From contig CAIQIK010000042.1 of NCBI GenBank assembly GCA_903871855.1, positions 62,001 to 126,000 of the forward strand: a stretch of DNA of 64,000 nucleotides, given 5' to 3'. The translations under genes were made by a program, and so were the position numbers. The stretch's first letter is position 1. Each line of letters starts with the position of its first letter. This document shows positions 54,491 to 61,082 of the stretch, in pieces. A model generated the notes under the pieces. That model was given only the letters and a program-made list of their open reading frames with translations, was not told the DNA's origin and made no database searches. Origin of the DNA: an uncultured Caldisericota bacterium (GTDB lineage: Bacteria > Caldisericota > Caldisericia > Cryosericales > Cryosericaceae).

Positions 54491-55486
54491 ATGAGACGTA
54501 TCGCACTAATGACGGCTGGGGCGGACGCACCAGGCATGAACGCAGCCATTCGCTCGATTGCAAGGCGTTCGTTTGAGCTCGGATACGATGTCCTGATGGT
54601 ACAGGATGGGTTCGAAGGGCTCGTGCGCGGCGACATTGAGATCATGAATAAGAAGACAGTTTCTGGAATTCTCCCCCTGGGTGGAAGCATTCTTGGTTGT
54701 TCCCGGGTGTCGCCCGAGTTTGCGGTCCAGAATCTGGCGAAGATACGCGACGTCCTGGAGAGAAACAGCATCACGACCAGTATCATCATAGGCGACCGCA
54801 GCGCCGTCGCCGTGGCGGCAGTATTTGAGGCGAACAGCATTCCGTGTGTCGTTGTACCCAATACCATCGACAATGACATCTTCGGCACCGACTTCAGCAT
54901 AGGATTCGACAGCGCGATCACGACCATCAGCGATGCATTGGACAAGCTCCATTCAACAGCGTCGGCGCATCACCGGGTCATGATCGTGGAGGTCATGGGT
55001 CGTCAGTCTGGCTGGCTGGCGCTGTACGGCGGCCTTGCAGGGGGAGCTGATTTCATAGCCATCCCCGAGCAGCCTGTACTCATAGAGACGCTGGCAACAC
55101 ATCTCAAGCAGCGGAAGGAACAGGGGAAGGATTTCTCCATCGTCGTCGTCGCCGAGGGATATCCGGTGACCACACATGAACCGACTGTTGTGGGCAGGCC
55201 AGTAGCGGGATACGGCCTGGCAGAAGCATTGGCCAGCATGACCAACCTGTCCATGCGTGTCACGGTGCTGGGCTATCTCCAGCGGGGTGGCTCGCCTACG
55301 GTCTTTGATAGATTGCTGGCGACCCGACTCGGCCTTGCGGCCGTGAATGCCGTGCGTGAAGGCAAGTCTGGGATCCTTGTCGGTGAGGTTGGGCAGCGCA
55401 TCGCCTTCACCGACCTCAGGGAAGCAACGACTCAGCCACACGTCATCCCAGCCGACGTTGTCCTTCAAGCCAAGACTTTCTACTAG
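54491..55486 (+). CDS. pfkA: Phosphofructokinase family protein with altered nucleotide site
   Basis: The 331-residue PfkA-fold protein has the catalytic TIDND (residues 125-129), GFDSA, VEVMGRQSGWLAL, VVVAEGYP and GYLQRGGSPTVFDR, all typical. The nucleotide-binding loops differ: the usual TSGGDAPGMN is TAGADAPGMN, and GGDGS is IGDRS (101-104), with Arg where ATP enzymes have Gly and PPi enzymes have Asp. Substrate and phosphate donor are therefore uncertain. It follows tldE by 25 nt behind GGGAGGAAC and is followed by a terminator. Confidence 0.85.
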   Translation: MRRIALMTAGADAPGMNAAIRSIARRSFELGYDVLMVQDGFEGLVRGDIEIMNKKTVSGILPLGGSILGCSRVSPEFAVQNLAKIRDVLERNSITTSIIIGDRSAVAVAAVFEANSIPCVVVPNTIDNDIFGTDFSIGFDSAITTISDALDKLHSTASAHHRVMIVEVMGRQSGWLALYGGLAGGADFIAIPEQPVLIETLATHLKQRKEQGKDFSIVVVAEGYPVTTHEPTVVGRPVAGYGLAEALASMTNLSMRVTVLGYLQRGGSPTVFDRLLATRLGLAAVNAVREGKSGILVGEVGQRIAFTDLREATTQPHVIPADVVLQAKTFY

Positions 55487-55522
55487 AACCTGGTCGGCCA
55501 ACTGCACTGCTGCTTGACAGCA

Positions 55523-55550
55523 AACGCCCCGGCCATCAGGCTGGGGCGTT
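55523..55550. terminator. Terminator between pfk and nadE
   Basis: A 12-bp stem AACGCCCCGGCC (one G-T pair) with loop ATCA, then CTTT; it lies between convergent operons. Confidence 0.85.
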
Positions 55551-55581
55551 CTTTGTAGATGAACGTCCTGAGTCGACGGAG

Positions 55582-56409
55582 TTACTTGCCCCAATCACGT
55601 GGGTAGAGGAAATCAATACCCACTGTGCGTTGCGACAGCTTGGCGATGAGAGGAGGGACACGTTTGAACTGGGACGACTGAACCTTGCGCTCGACCTGCT
55701 GAACGAGATCAGCGTCGAAGCCTTCCGATATGACTTCCGCGGACGAGCACCGTTGATCGACCAGGAGGAACAGGACTTGGTCGAGCGTCTCGTAGCTCAC
55801 ACCGATTTCTCCTTCATCCGTCTGGCCGGCCCAGAGGTCGGCGGAAGGAGGTTTGGCGATGACCTGCTGCGGCAGTCCAAGGTGGCGCGCGAGCGACCGC
55901 ACCTGGGTCTTGTACAGGTCGCCGATGGGCATGAGGCCACAAGCCATGTCACCATACCACGTCGAGTAACCAACCAGCAGTTCGCTCTTGTTGCTGGTCC
56001 CGACGACGAGGGCATTCTCCTTCTTCGACTGGTCGAAGATGACGGCCATGCGCAGGCGAGCCAGCAGGTTTCCCGTCCGCAGCCGGTCGATGCCTGGCTG
56101 CAGTGCAATGTACGCATCGGCCATGCTCGTGATGTCCAGCTCCTGCCAGGGAGTGCCGCAGAACTCGAACATCGTGCGGGCATCCCACCTGCTTTCAGCT
56201 GAACTGGCCTTGTAGGGAAGGAAGATGGCATGAACATGGCCGACCCCGAGAGCGTCGACGGCCAGCTTCAGGACCAGCGCAGAGTCCAGTCCGCCCGAAA
56301 GGGCGATGCACGCCTCTGTGAATCCACTCGTATGCAGCTCTTCCTGGACGAACCGTTTGAGATAGTCCTCAATAAGTGCATTGTTGAGGGCAAGGGCGTC
56401 CACCGTCAT
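55582..56409 (-). CDS. nadE: NAD+ synthetase (synthetase domain only)
   Basis: A 275-residue ATP pyrophosphatase-type synthetase with SGGLDSALVLKLAVDALG, VVGTSNKSELLVGYSTWYGD and the C-terminal KPPSADLWAGQTDEGEIG. It converts deamido-NAD+ to NAD+ using ammonia. Its start overlaps the upstream nitrilase gene by 4 nt, so the two products are probably made in step and may together act as a glutamine-dependent enzyme. Confidence 0.95.
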   Translation of the reverse strand: MTVDALALNNALIEDYLKRFVQEELHTSGFTEACIALSGGLDSALVLKLAVDALGVGHVHAIFLPYKASSAESRWDARTMFEFCGTPWQELDITSMADAYIALQPGIDRLRTGNLLARLRMAVIFDQSKKENALVVGTSNKSELLVGYSTWYGDMACGLMPIGDLYKTQVRSLARHLGLPQQVIAKPPSADLWAGQTDEGEIGVSYETLDQVLFLLVDQRCSSAEVISEGFDADLVQQVERKVQSSQFKRVPPLIAKLSQRTVGIDFLYPRDWGK

Positions 56410-57245
56410 GAGTTCCTCCTCATTTCCAGAGCACGGCGTACAATTGCCAGGTCTTCCTCTCGGCGAATGGGAAGCTGGTAGCGGCGCCTCGCAATGTGCG
56501 ACGTGTCGACGGTCCCAAGGAGCTGGACAGCCTCGAACCGGGGGGCCGAGACGGTGATCCCTCCGACTGGGTCACTCAGAGCCGAACCCCCGTAGAACCC
56601 GAGCCCGTCGTCGAATCCCACGCGGTTCACATACACGACGAACATCCCAAGGAACGTGCTGGCCGAACCGAGGGCCAGACCGACGGTCTGCTCAATTGCC
56701 AGTTCCTCACCGCCAAAGCCACGTGCCGGCATCGCACTGGGCGCCAGCAGCAGCTCCACGCCGAGCGCTGCCATCGTGGATACCTCGAGGGGATGAAACA
56801 GATCACGACAGATGACGATACCGGTGCGCCCGAAGCGCGTGTCAAAGATCGAGAGTTCTCCCCCGCGCCCAAAGAACCTGAGCTCCTCAAACATGCCATG
56901 CGTGGGCAGGTACATCTTGCGATGTACGTGGCGGACTTCACCGGCATCCATGAAGAACGCACTGTTGTAGGGAATGCCGTCTGCGCCTTGTTCCACGAAG
57001 CCTGCACAGATCGCGATGTGGCGCGAAAGTTCACGGAGCCGCGCGAACTCAGGGCAGTCGGCGGGGCGCATCACATCAAGCGTCTGGTCCTTGAGCATGT
57101 ATCCGGTAAGGGACAGCTCAGGGAAGACGATTAGATCAGCTCCGACATCAAGTGCTTGCTCGGTCTGGGTAACGTGCATCTCCACGTTGTACTCCAGGTC
57201 ACCGCACGCAGGGTTCACCTGGGCCAGAGCGACGGTGTAGGTCAT
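56406..57245 (-). CDS. Nitrilase-family amidase, probable glutaminase partner of NadE
   Basis: The 279-residue carbon-nitrogen hydrolase has the catalytic triad in PELSLTGY (Glu), HRKMYLPTHGMFEE (Lys) and VICRDLFHP (Cys). This matches the N-terminal glutaminase domain of long NadE proteins, which is otherwise missing from the neighbouring synthetase. ATG 57245 follows GGGGGAG and shares one base with the upstream queT stop. Other amidase substrates are possible. Confidence 0.85.
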   Translation of the reverse strand: MTYTVALAQVNPACGDLEYNVEMHVTQTEQALDVGADLIVFPELSLTGYMLKDQTLDVMRPADCPEFARLRELSRHIAICAGFVEQGADGIPYNSAFFMDAGEVRHVHRKMYLPTHGMFEELRFFGRGGELSIFDTRFGRTGIVICRDLFHPLEVSTMAALGVELLLAPSAMPARGFGGEELAIEQTVGLALGSASTFLGMFVVYVNRVGFDDGLGFYGGSALSDPVGGITVSAPRFEAVQLLGTVDTSHIARRRYQLPIRREEDLAIVRRALEMRRNS

Positions 57246-57808
57246 CAAACTCCCCCCACAGGTCGGATATTGCGACGGACCAGGACAAGCACGGGGAGGC
57301 CGAGGAGAATGACGACGGCTGTCTCACCAGTCAGGATCGAGAGCGCCACCGGCATGTAGACTCCCCAGGAGAAGTGCATCACGATGAAGCGGAGACCCGC
57401 AGTGAAGCTGTGTGTAAGAGGCAGGTTCTCAGCTCCCGGCAGGGTGAGTGTCGATACGTATGCGGACACGATGAGCGCATTGAGGACGATCGGTGGTATG
57501 GCTGCCAGCCAAAGCTTGCCGGTTCTGCGCAGATGTCTTGTGAGAAGTGCGGCCAGCGCGGTCACACTGGTGCCAATAACGACGTCGATGAGGCCGAACG
57601 GGGAAAACAGGTTGGCGACAAGGCAGCCGACGACCACACCAAGAACCGCTTCGTCGAGCAGAAATGGCAACAGGACCAGAGCCTCCCCCAGCCGGAACTG
57701 CACGGCTCCGTAGCTGATGGCACTGAAGGGTGGAACCATTGTGAAGACGATGTACATCGCGGCAATGAGGGCGGCGCGGCTCATCTGGACGGTGCTGTGA
57801 CGATTCAT
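57245..57808 (-). CDS. QueT-type transporter (queuosine precursor or related)
   Basis: The 187-residue membrane protein with about six helices matches the QueT/DUF988 ECF-type substrate-binding component: AALIAAMYIVFTMVPPFSAISYGAVQFRLGEALVLLPF, then GVVVGCLVANLFSPFG (residues about 10-75). QueT proteins import queuosine precursors with a shared ECF energising module. ATG 57808 overlaps the lapA stop (ATGA). No preQ1 riboswitch is visible. Its place before nadE genes could instead mean a nicotinate-like substrate. Confidence 0.8.
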   Translation of the reverse strand: MNRHSTVQMSRAALIAAMYIVFTMVPPFSAISYGAVQFRLGEALVLLPFLLDEAVLGVVVGCLVANLFSPFGLIDVVIGTSVTALAALLTRHLRRTGKLWLAAIPPIVLNALIVSAYVSTLTLPGAENLPLTHSFTAGLRFIVMHFSWGVYMPVALSILTGETAVVILLGLPVLVLVRRNIRPVGGV

Positions 57809-58137
57809 TCTGGGGATTTGCGCTCGCCGGGAGAAGTTGCCTCCGTGGTGTCGGCGATATCCTTGCCCCCCCGGCCTGTTCTCGGTCGCCTGTTCTGTGG
57901 GGGCATCATCCCGCGAAACTTCTTCCGGAGTGCCATGTCGCCGGCAAATGCGATCCCGGTGGCAAGCAGCAGACCGATGAAGAAGGAGACGTAGGCCAGT
58001 GCCTCGGCTGACGTTCGTATGGTCGGGAAAAACAGGATCCTTAGTTGAACGGGTTGTATTCGCAACTGGCCAATGACAAGTGCGAAGACAACAAATACGA
58101 CAAGAAGAACGACCAGACTGGTCAACACTCGCTTCAT
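57805..58137 (-). CDS. LapA domain membrane protein
   Basis: A 110-residue protein with two transmembrane helices (about 5-24 and 47-67) in the LapA (lipopolysaccharide assembly A) domain pattern: VFALVIGQLRIQPVQLRILFFPT, then LAYVSFFIGLLLATGIAFAG. The tail is charged and Pro/Arg-rich. Despite the name, LapA-domain proteins occur in many bacteria without LPS. GGAGGTG precedes the ATG. It heads the lapA-queT-nitrilase-nadE unit. Confidence 0.75.
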   Translation of the reverse strand: MKRVLTSLVVLLVVFVVFALVIGQLRIQPVQLRILFFPTIRTSAEALAYVSFFIGLLLATGIAFAGDMALRKKFRGMMPPQNRRPRTGRGGKDIADTTEATSPGERKSPE

Positions 58138-58155
58138 GTGGCACCTCCAAACATT

Positions 58156-58185
58156 ATTCTATCATACTACAAGCATTCTTGACAA
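58156..58185 (-). promoter_or_regulatory. Promoter of lapA-queT-nadE unit
   Basis: On the minus strand: TTGTCA (58185-58180), 18-nt spacer, TAGAAT (58161-58156). Its -35 overlaps the -35 of the divergent csoR-like promoter. Confidence 0.55.
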
Positions 58186-58206
58186 CGGCAACTATTCGTC
58201 TAATAT
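58179..58206 (+). promoter_or_regulatory. Promoter of csoR-like/thioredoxin unit
   Basis: TTGACA (58179-58184), 16-nt spacer, TAATAT (58201-58206). The -10 lies in the operator palindrome and the leader is only about 8 nt. Confidence 0.75.
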
Positions 58207-58222
58207 ACCCCAAGGGGTATAT
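58203..58222. promoter_or_regulatory. CsoR-type operator palindrome
   Basis: ATATACCCC-AA-GGGGTATAT, perfect 9-bp arms of the type bound by CsoR/DUF156 repressors. It overlaps the -10, contains the only Shine-Dalgarno-like AAGGGG (58212-58217), and its last bases are the first two of the ATG. Binding here should block the promoter, indicating autorepression. Confidence 0.82.
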
Positions 58223-58478
58223 GATGGAAAAGACAAAGGTCCTCCATAGCCTTCGACGTGTCGAAGGGCAGTTGCGCGGGATTCAGAAGATGATCGACGA
58301 AGGTCGTCCGTGCGACGAAGTCCTTGCGCAGCTAGTAGCTGCACATGCGGCCATAGGTCGCATCGGAACCGACATTCTTCTCAACGAAGTCGGCTGCCGC
58401 GTGCAACTGGATCTTGCCCCCGAGAAGGAACTGGAGCGTCTGGAGAGGCTCCTCCTCACATATAGCGGGCTCAAGTAG
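58221..58478 (+). CDS. CsoR-family (DUF156) repressor with altered ligand set
   Basis: The 85-residue all-helical repressor has the family pattern VLHSLRRVEGQLRGIQKMIDEGRPC and VLAQLVAAHAAIGRIG. Cys31 matches the first Cu(I) ligand of CsoR, but the His ligand position is Glu56 and the second Cys is shifted by one (Cys59), so the usual Cys-His-Cys copper site is not intact. It may sense another metal, persulfide or another thiol reagent. The open frame starts at 58080, but the promoter and operator place the start at ATG 58221 or 58224. A thioredoxin gene follows 35 nt later. Confidence 0.88.
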   Translation: MMEKTKVLHSLRRVEGQLRGIQKMIDEGRPCDEVLAQLVAAHAAIGRIGTDILLNEVGCRVQLDLAPEKELERLERLLLTYSGLK

Positions 58479-58513
58479 TACGACGAAGCAGACAACACTG
58501 CAAGGAGGAACAC

Positions 58514-58849
58514 ATGGAAGACAATGAGATTGTTGCTACAACTGCGAATTTCCAGAGCGAGGTACTGTCGTCTTCGCTCCCCGTCCTGGTCGATTTCTGG
58601 GCTGTATGGTGCATTCATTGCCGCAATATTGCACCGATCGTTTCCGAGATTGCCAATGAATACGCAGGAAAGTTGAAGGTCGCTCGTCTGAATGTGGACG
58701 AGAATCCGGAGATTGCTGGTCGGTACGGTATCATGAGCCTACCAACGCTGACATTGTTCAAGGGTGGCGTCGTCGTCAACCAGGTCGCCCAAGCCGTCCC
58801 AAAGCGGACCATTACAGCTATGGTCGACGGTCTGCTCCAAAAGAGTTAG
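58514..58849 (+). CDS. Thioredoxin with CIHC active site
   Basis: A 111-residue thioredoxin fold with active site WCIHC (Cys33, Cys36) instead of the usual WCGPC, cis-Pro77 in SLPT, and the strand KVARLNVDENPEIAGRYGI. An Ile-His dipeptide should raise the redox potential and favour oxidant or isomerase behaviour (His as in DsbA CPHC). There is no signal peptide. It follows the CsoR-like repressor behind AAGGAGGAAC and is presumably controlled by it. Confidence 0.88.
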   Translation: MEDNEIVATTANFQSEVLSSSLPVLVDFWAVWCIHCRNIAPIVSEIANEYAGKLKVARLNVDENPEIAGRYGIMSLPTLTLFKGGVVVNQVAQAVPKRTITAMVDGLLQKS

Positions 58850-58951
58850 GATACCTTCATAGTTTTCCAGAGTGGGCGGTTACCTTCGTGGTGGCCACCC
58901 GCTTTTCTGTCTTTCCCAAGCGCCAACCTGCTGTTCCTCGCTCTTGACCTT

Positions 58952-59179
58952 TCATTTCCCCGAGCCCTTTTGTCCCTCGCATCCTTTTGTCCAAGATGCG
59001 AGGTGTTCTTCAAGGCCCCCCGAGTATGTTAGTCCAATACGAGGGGTGCTCTTGAGGGGCGTTTCTGAGGGGTGCTTCCCACGAGCCCAAAGATGTTTTT
59101 GTATCCGAGGGTGTTCTGCATGTTGGTGCAATGGGAGTGGCGCTCTGCCGCGCAGGCGGGAATCCACTTCTTGTGTCCA
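58952..59179 (+). repeat. 36-bp unit cluster E, multiply nested
   Basis: A GCC/GGC unit starts about 58958. At its loop (after GTC, 58974) a different 36-bp unit is inserted whose 9-bp stem CCTCGCATC/GATGCGAGG is fully paired. The host unit resumes with CAAGGC, then takes a second insertion (GTAT/ATAC type, from about 59018). Two right halves follow, then a CCAC/GTGG unit itself interrupted by a shortened unit (about 59087-59118), then CCGCGCAGGCGGGAATCCA of an H1 repeat. The 58850-59324 gap contains no gene. Confidence 0.85.
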
Positions 59180-59213
59180 ACTGTGGCGGCAAGGTGCAAC
59201 ACTCTCAAGGAGA

Positions 59214-59240
59214 ATGGAACCGTCCCAAAAGTGTTACAGT
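59214..59240 (+). repeat. H2 repeat remnant (uninterrupted centre)
   Basis: ATGGAACC directly followed by GTCCC and AAAAGTGTTACAG: the GGAACC/GTCCC junction is intact here, although the outer part is diverged. Confidence 0.6.
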
Positions 59241-59324
59241 TCAGTGTATCGCTTCCCCATGGGGTCCACACGCTTCTTGCTTGTCCGTCCGGCGCTATTC
59301 GGTACAATAGAAAGGGTGAGATAG

Positions 59325-60353
59325 ATGTTCCTGACAGAACGGCAGAAGCGCATATTGCTGGCCATCGTCCGGAAGTACATGGACGACGGCGAGCCTGTCA
59401 GTTCGGGATTCGTAACCAGCCAACTGGGCAACGACCTCTCGTCTGCGACGATCCGCAATGAAATGGCGGAGCTTGGCAGCATGGGGTATCTTCAGCAGCC
59501 TCACGTATCCGCCGGGCGCGTTCCGACAGTCCTGGCCTATCACATGTATATCTCGGCATTCCTCGTCGAGGCGACGCGTCATCGCATGTTCACCGGACCG
59601 ATGGATCTCCCGCTGCAGTATGAGAGTCTTCCACGGCTATTCGATGGTGTGGCGAGTGCGGTGTCTGACCGCACGAAGAAGGTGAGTTTTGTCCTGTCTC
59701 CCCCAATCAATTCCGTGTCTCTGCGTCACGTCAGTCTCGTGCCGTTCAGCGAGACAGCGCTCATGCTGGTCTTCATTACTGACCGCGAGAACATCGAAGG
59801 CTACAAGCTGCTTGCCCCGCCAGACACAACTGAGCAGGAGCTTGCAGACATCAATGCCATTTTTGCCAGAGAACTCCGCGGGAAGAGCCTCGAAGAAGGC
59901 ATTCGTACCCTTCGCTTCGGCAATGTACTGCCACAGGGCCTTGCTCTGCGGTATGGAGCGGTCCTGGACGCCGTGGCTCAGCTCATGGAAGGAGAGTTGC
60001 GCAAGGGAGAGAGTCAGATCTTTGTCCGGGGGATCGAACAGATGCTGAGCGAGCTTCCCGATGACCAGGTTGGGGCGTTTTCCACGCTGAGCACCTTCCT
60101 GAGTCGCGAAGAGGTCGTGAAACCCTACCTGAACTCGCTGAGCGATCGGGGGGAGGTTAGCCTGTTCATCGGAGAGGAGAACCAGCGGGAGGAACTGAGG
60201 AGCTTCAGCCTCGTGTCGGTGAATTACTCGCTCGATTCAGACCTGCGGGGTGTTCTCGGGGTCGTCGGCCCCATCCGCATGAACTACATCCGGGCCATCA
60301 CGGTCCTGGAGAGTTTCGCAGGATATCTTGGCAGGGTCTCGGGCAGCGGCTGA
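59325..60353 (+). CDS. hrcA: Heat-inducible transcription repressor HrcA
   Basis: The 342-residue HrcA starts with the winged helix (LTERQKRILLAIVRKYMDDGEPVSSGFV, SSATIRNEMAELGSMGYLQQPHVSAGRVPT), followed by the GAF-like and inserted dimerisation domains and the closing GVLGVVGPIRMNYIRAI. It represses groE and dnaK operons at CIRCE boxes. No CIRCE inverted repeat and no grpE-dnaK-dnaJ genes are seen here; instead rsmE and mtaB follow, which are commonly found after dnaJ. A TACAAT at 59303 may be its -10. Confidence 0.95.
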   Translation: MFLTERQKRILLAIVRKYMDDGEPVSSGFVTSQLGNDLSSATIRNEMAELGSMGYLQQPHVSAGRVPTVLAYHMYISAFLVEATRHRMFTGPMDLPLQYESLPRLFDGVASAVSDRTKKVSFVLSPPINSVSLRHVSLVPFSETALMLVFITDRENIEGYKLLAPPDTTEQELADINAIFARELRGKSLEEGIRTLRFGNVLPQGLALRYGAVLDAVAQLMEGELRKGESQIFVRGIEQMLSELPDDQVGAFSTLSTFLSREEVVKPYLNSLSDRGEVSLFIGEENQREELRSFSLVSVNYSLDSDLRGVLGVVGPIRMNYIRAITVLESFAGYLGRVSGSG

Positions 60354-60356
60354 TCC

Positions 60357-61082
60357 ATGCCGGCGTTCGAAGCGGGTCGGTCGCTCAGGCTGGGCGAACA
60401 TGTCATGCTTGGCGGCACGCCTGCCGCACACCACATCGCAGATGTCCTCCGCGTTCGTCACGGCGAACAGATTATCCTGTTTCATGCAGGAATATTGTAT
60501 AACGCGGTTGTTGAAAACGCTTCCAGGTCCGGCCTTGCCGTCTCGGTGGAGAGCATCCGTCAGTTGCCCTTTTCCGCGCGCCCGGTCACCCTTCTGCAGG
60601 CAATCATTCGACCCGCACTGCTGGGCGACGTTGTCCACGTCTGTACTCCGCTGGGAGTGCATCGGTTCGTCCTGTATGCCGCCGAGCGCAGCCAACCATG
60701 GAATGTCGCCGGGCGGCTCGAGCGCCTGAGTCAGGTGGCCCTGTCCGCGGCCGAGCAGGCCGAAACGGGTGACGTCCCAATGATCGAGCTGGCACCAGGG
60801 CTTCAGAGTGCATTGTCATGCGTGGGCCCCGTGGGCAGCCTGATTATGATGTCTCCTCGCGCGCCCTCGACCATGATGGGACTTGCGCGCGACGGGGCAC
60901 TCGCTCTGGATGATTCCGTCGCGGTCGCAGTAGGCCCTGAGGGTGGGTTCTCGGGGCCAGAGGAAGCGCTGCTCATCGAACGAGGCGCCTTGCCCGTTCG
61001 CCTCAGCACGGGCATCCTCAGGAGCGAACTGGCCGGGTTCGCCGCCATATTGATGGTGCGGGAATTGCAGGCGAAACCATGA
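60357..61082 (+). CDS. rsmE: 16S rRNA m3U1498 methyltransferase
   Basis: The 241-residue SPOUT methyltransferase has a PUA-like N-terminus (HHIADVLRVRHGEQIILF) and the knot motifs VAVGPEGGFSGPEEALL and LSTGILRSELAGFAAI (usually LRTETA). It methylates U1498 of 16S rRNA with SAM. It starts 3 nt after hrcA and overlaps mtaB by 4 nt. Confidence 0.95.
   Translation: MPAFEAGRSLRLGEHVMLGGTPAAHHIADVLRVRHGEQIILFHAGILYNAVVENASRSGLAVSVESIRQLPFSARPVTLLQAIIRPALLGDVVHVCTPLGVHRFVLYAAERSQPWNVAGRLERLSQVALSAAEQAETGDVPMIELAPGLQSALSCVGPVGSLIMMSPRAPSTMMGLARDGALALDDSVAVAVGPEGGFSGPEEALLIERGALPVRLSTGILRSELAGFAAILMVRELQAKP

Noticed and set aside
58138-58200. preQ1 riboswitch for queT
   Set aside because: The leader of the operon is about 20 nt and shows no pseudoknot-type sequence.
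59214-59324. CIRCE element upstream of hrcA
   Set aside because: No TTAGCACTC/GAGTGCTAA inverted repeat is present.
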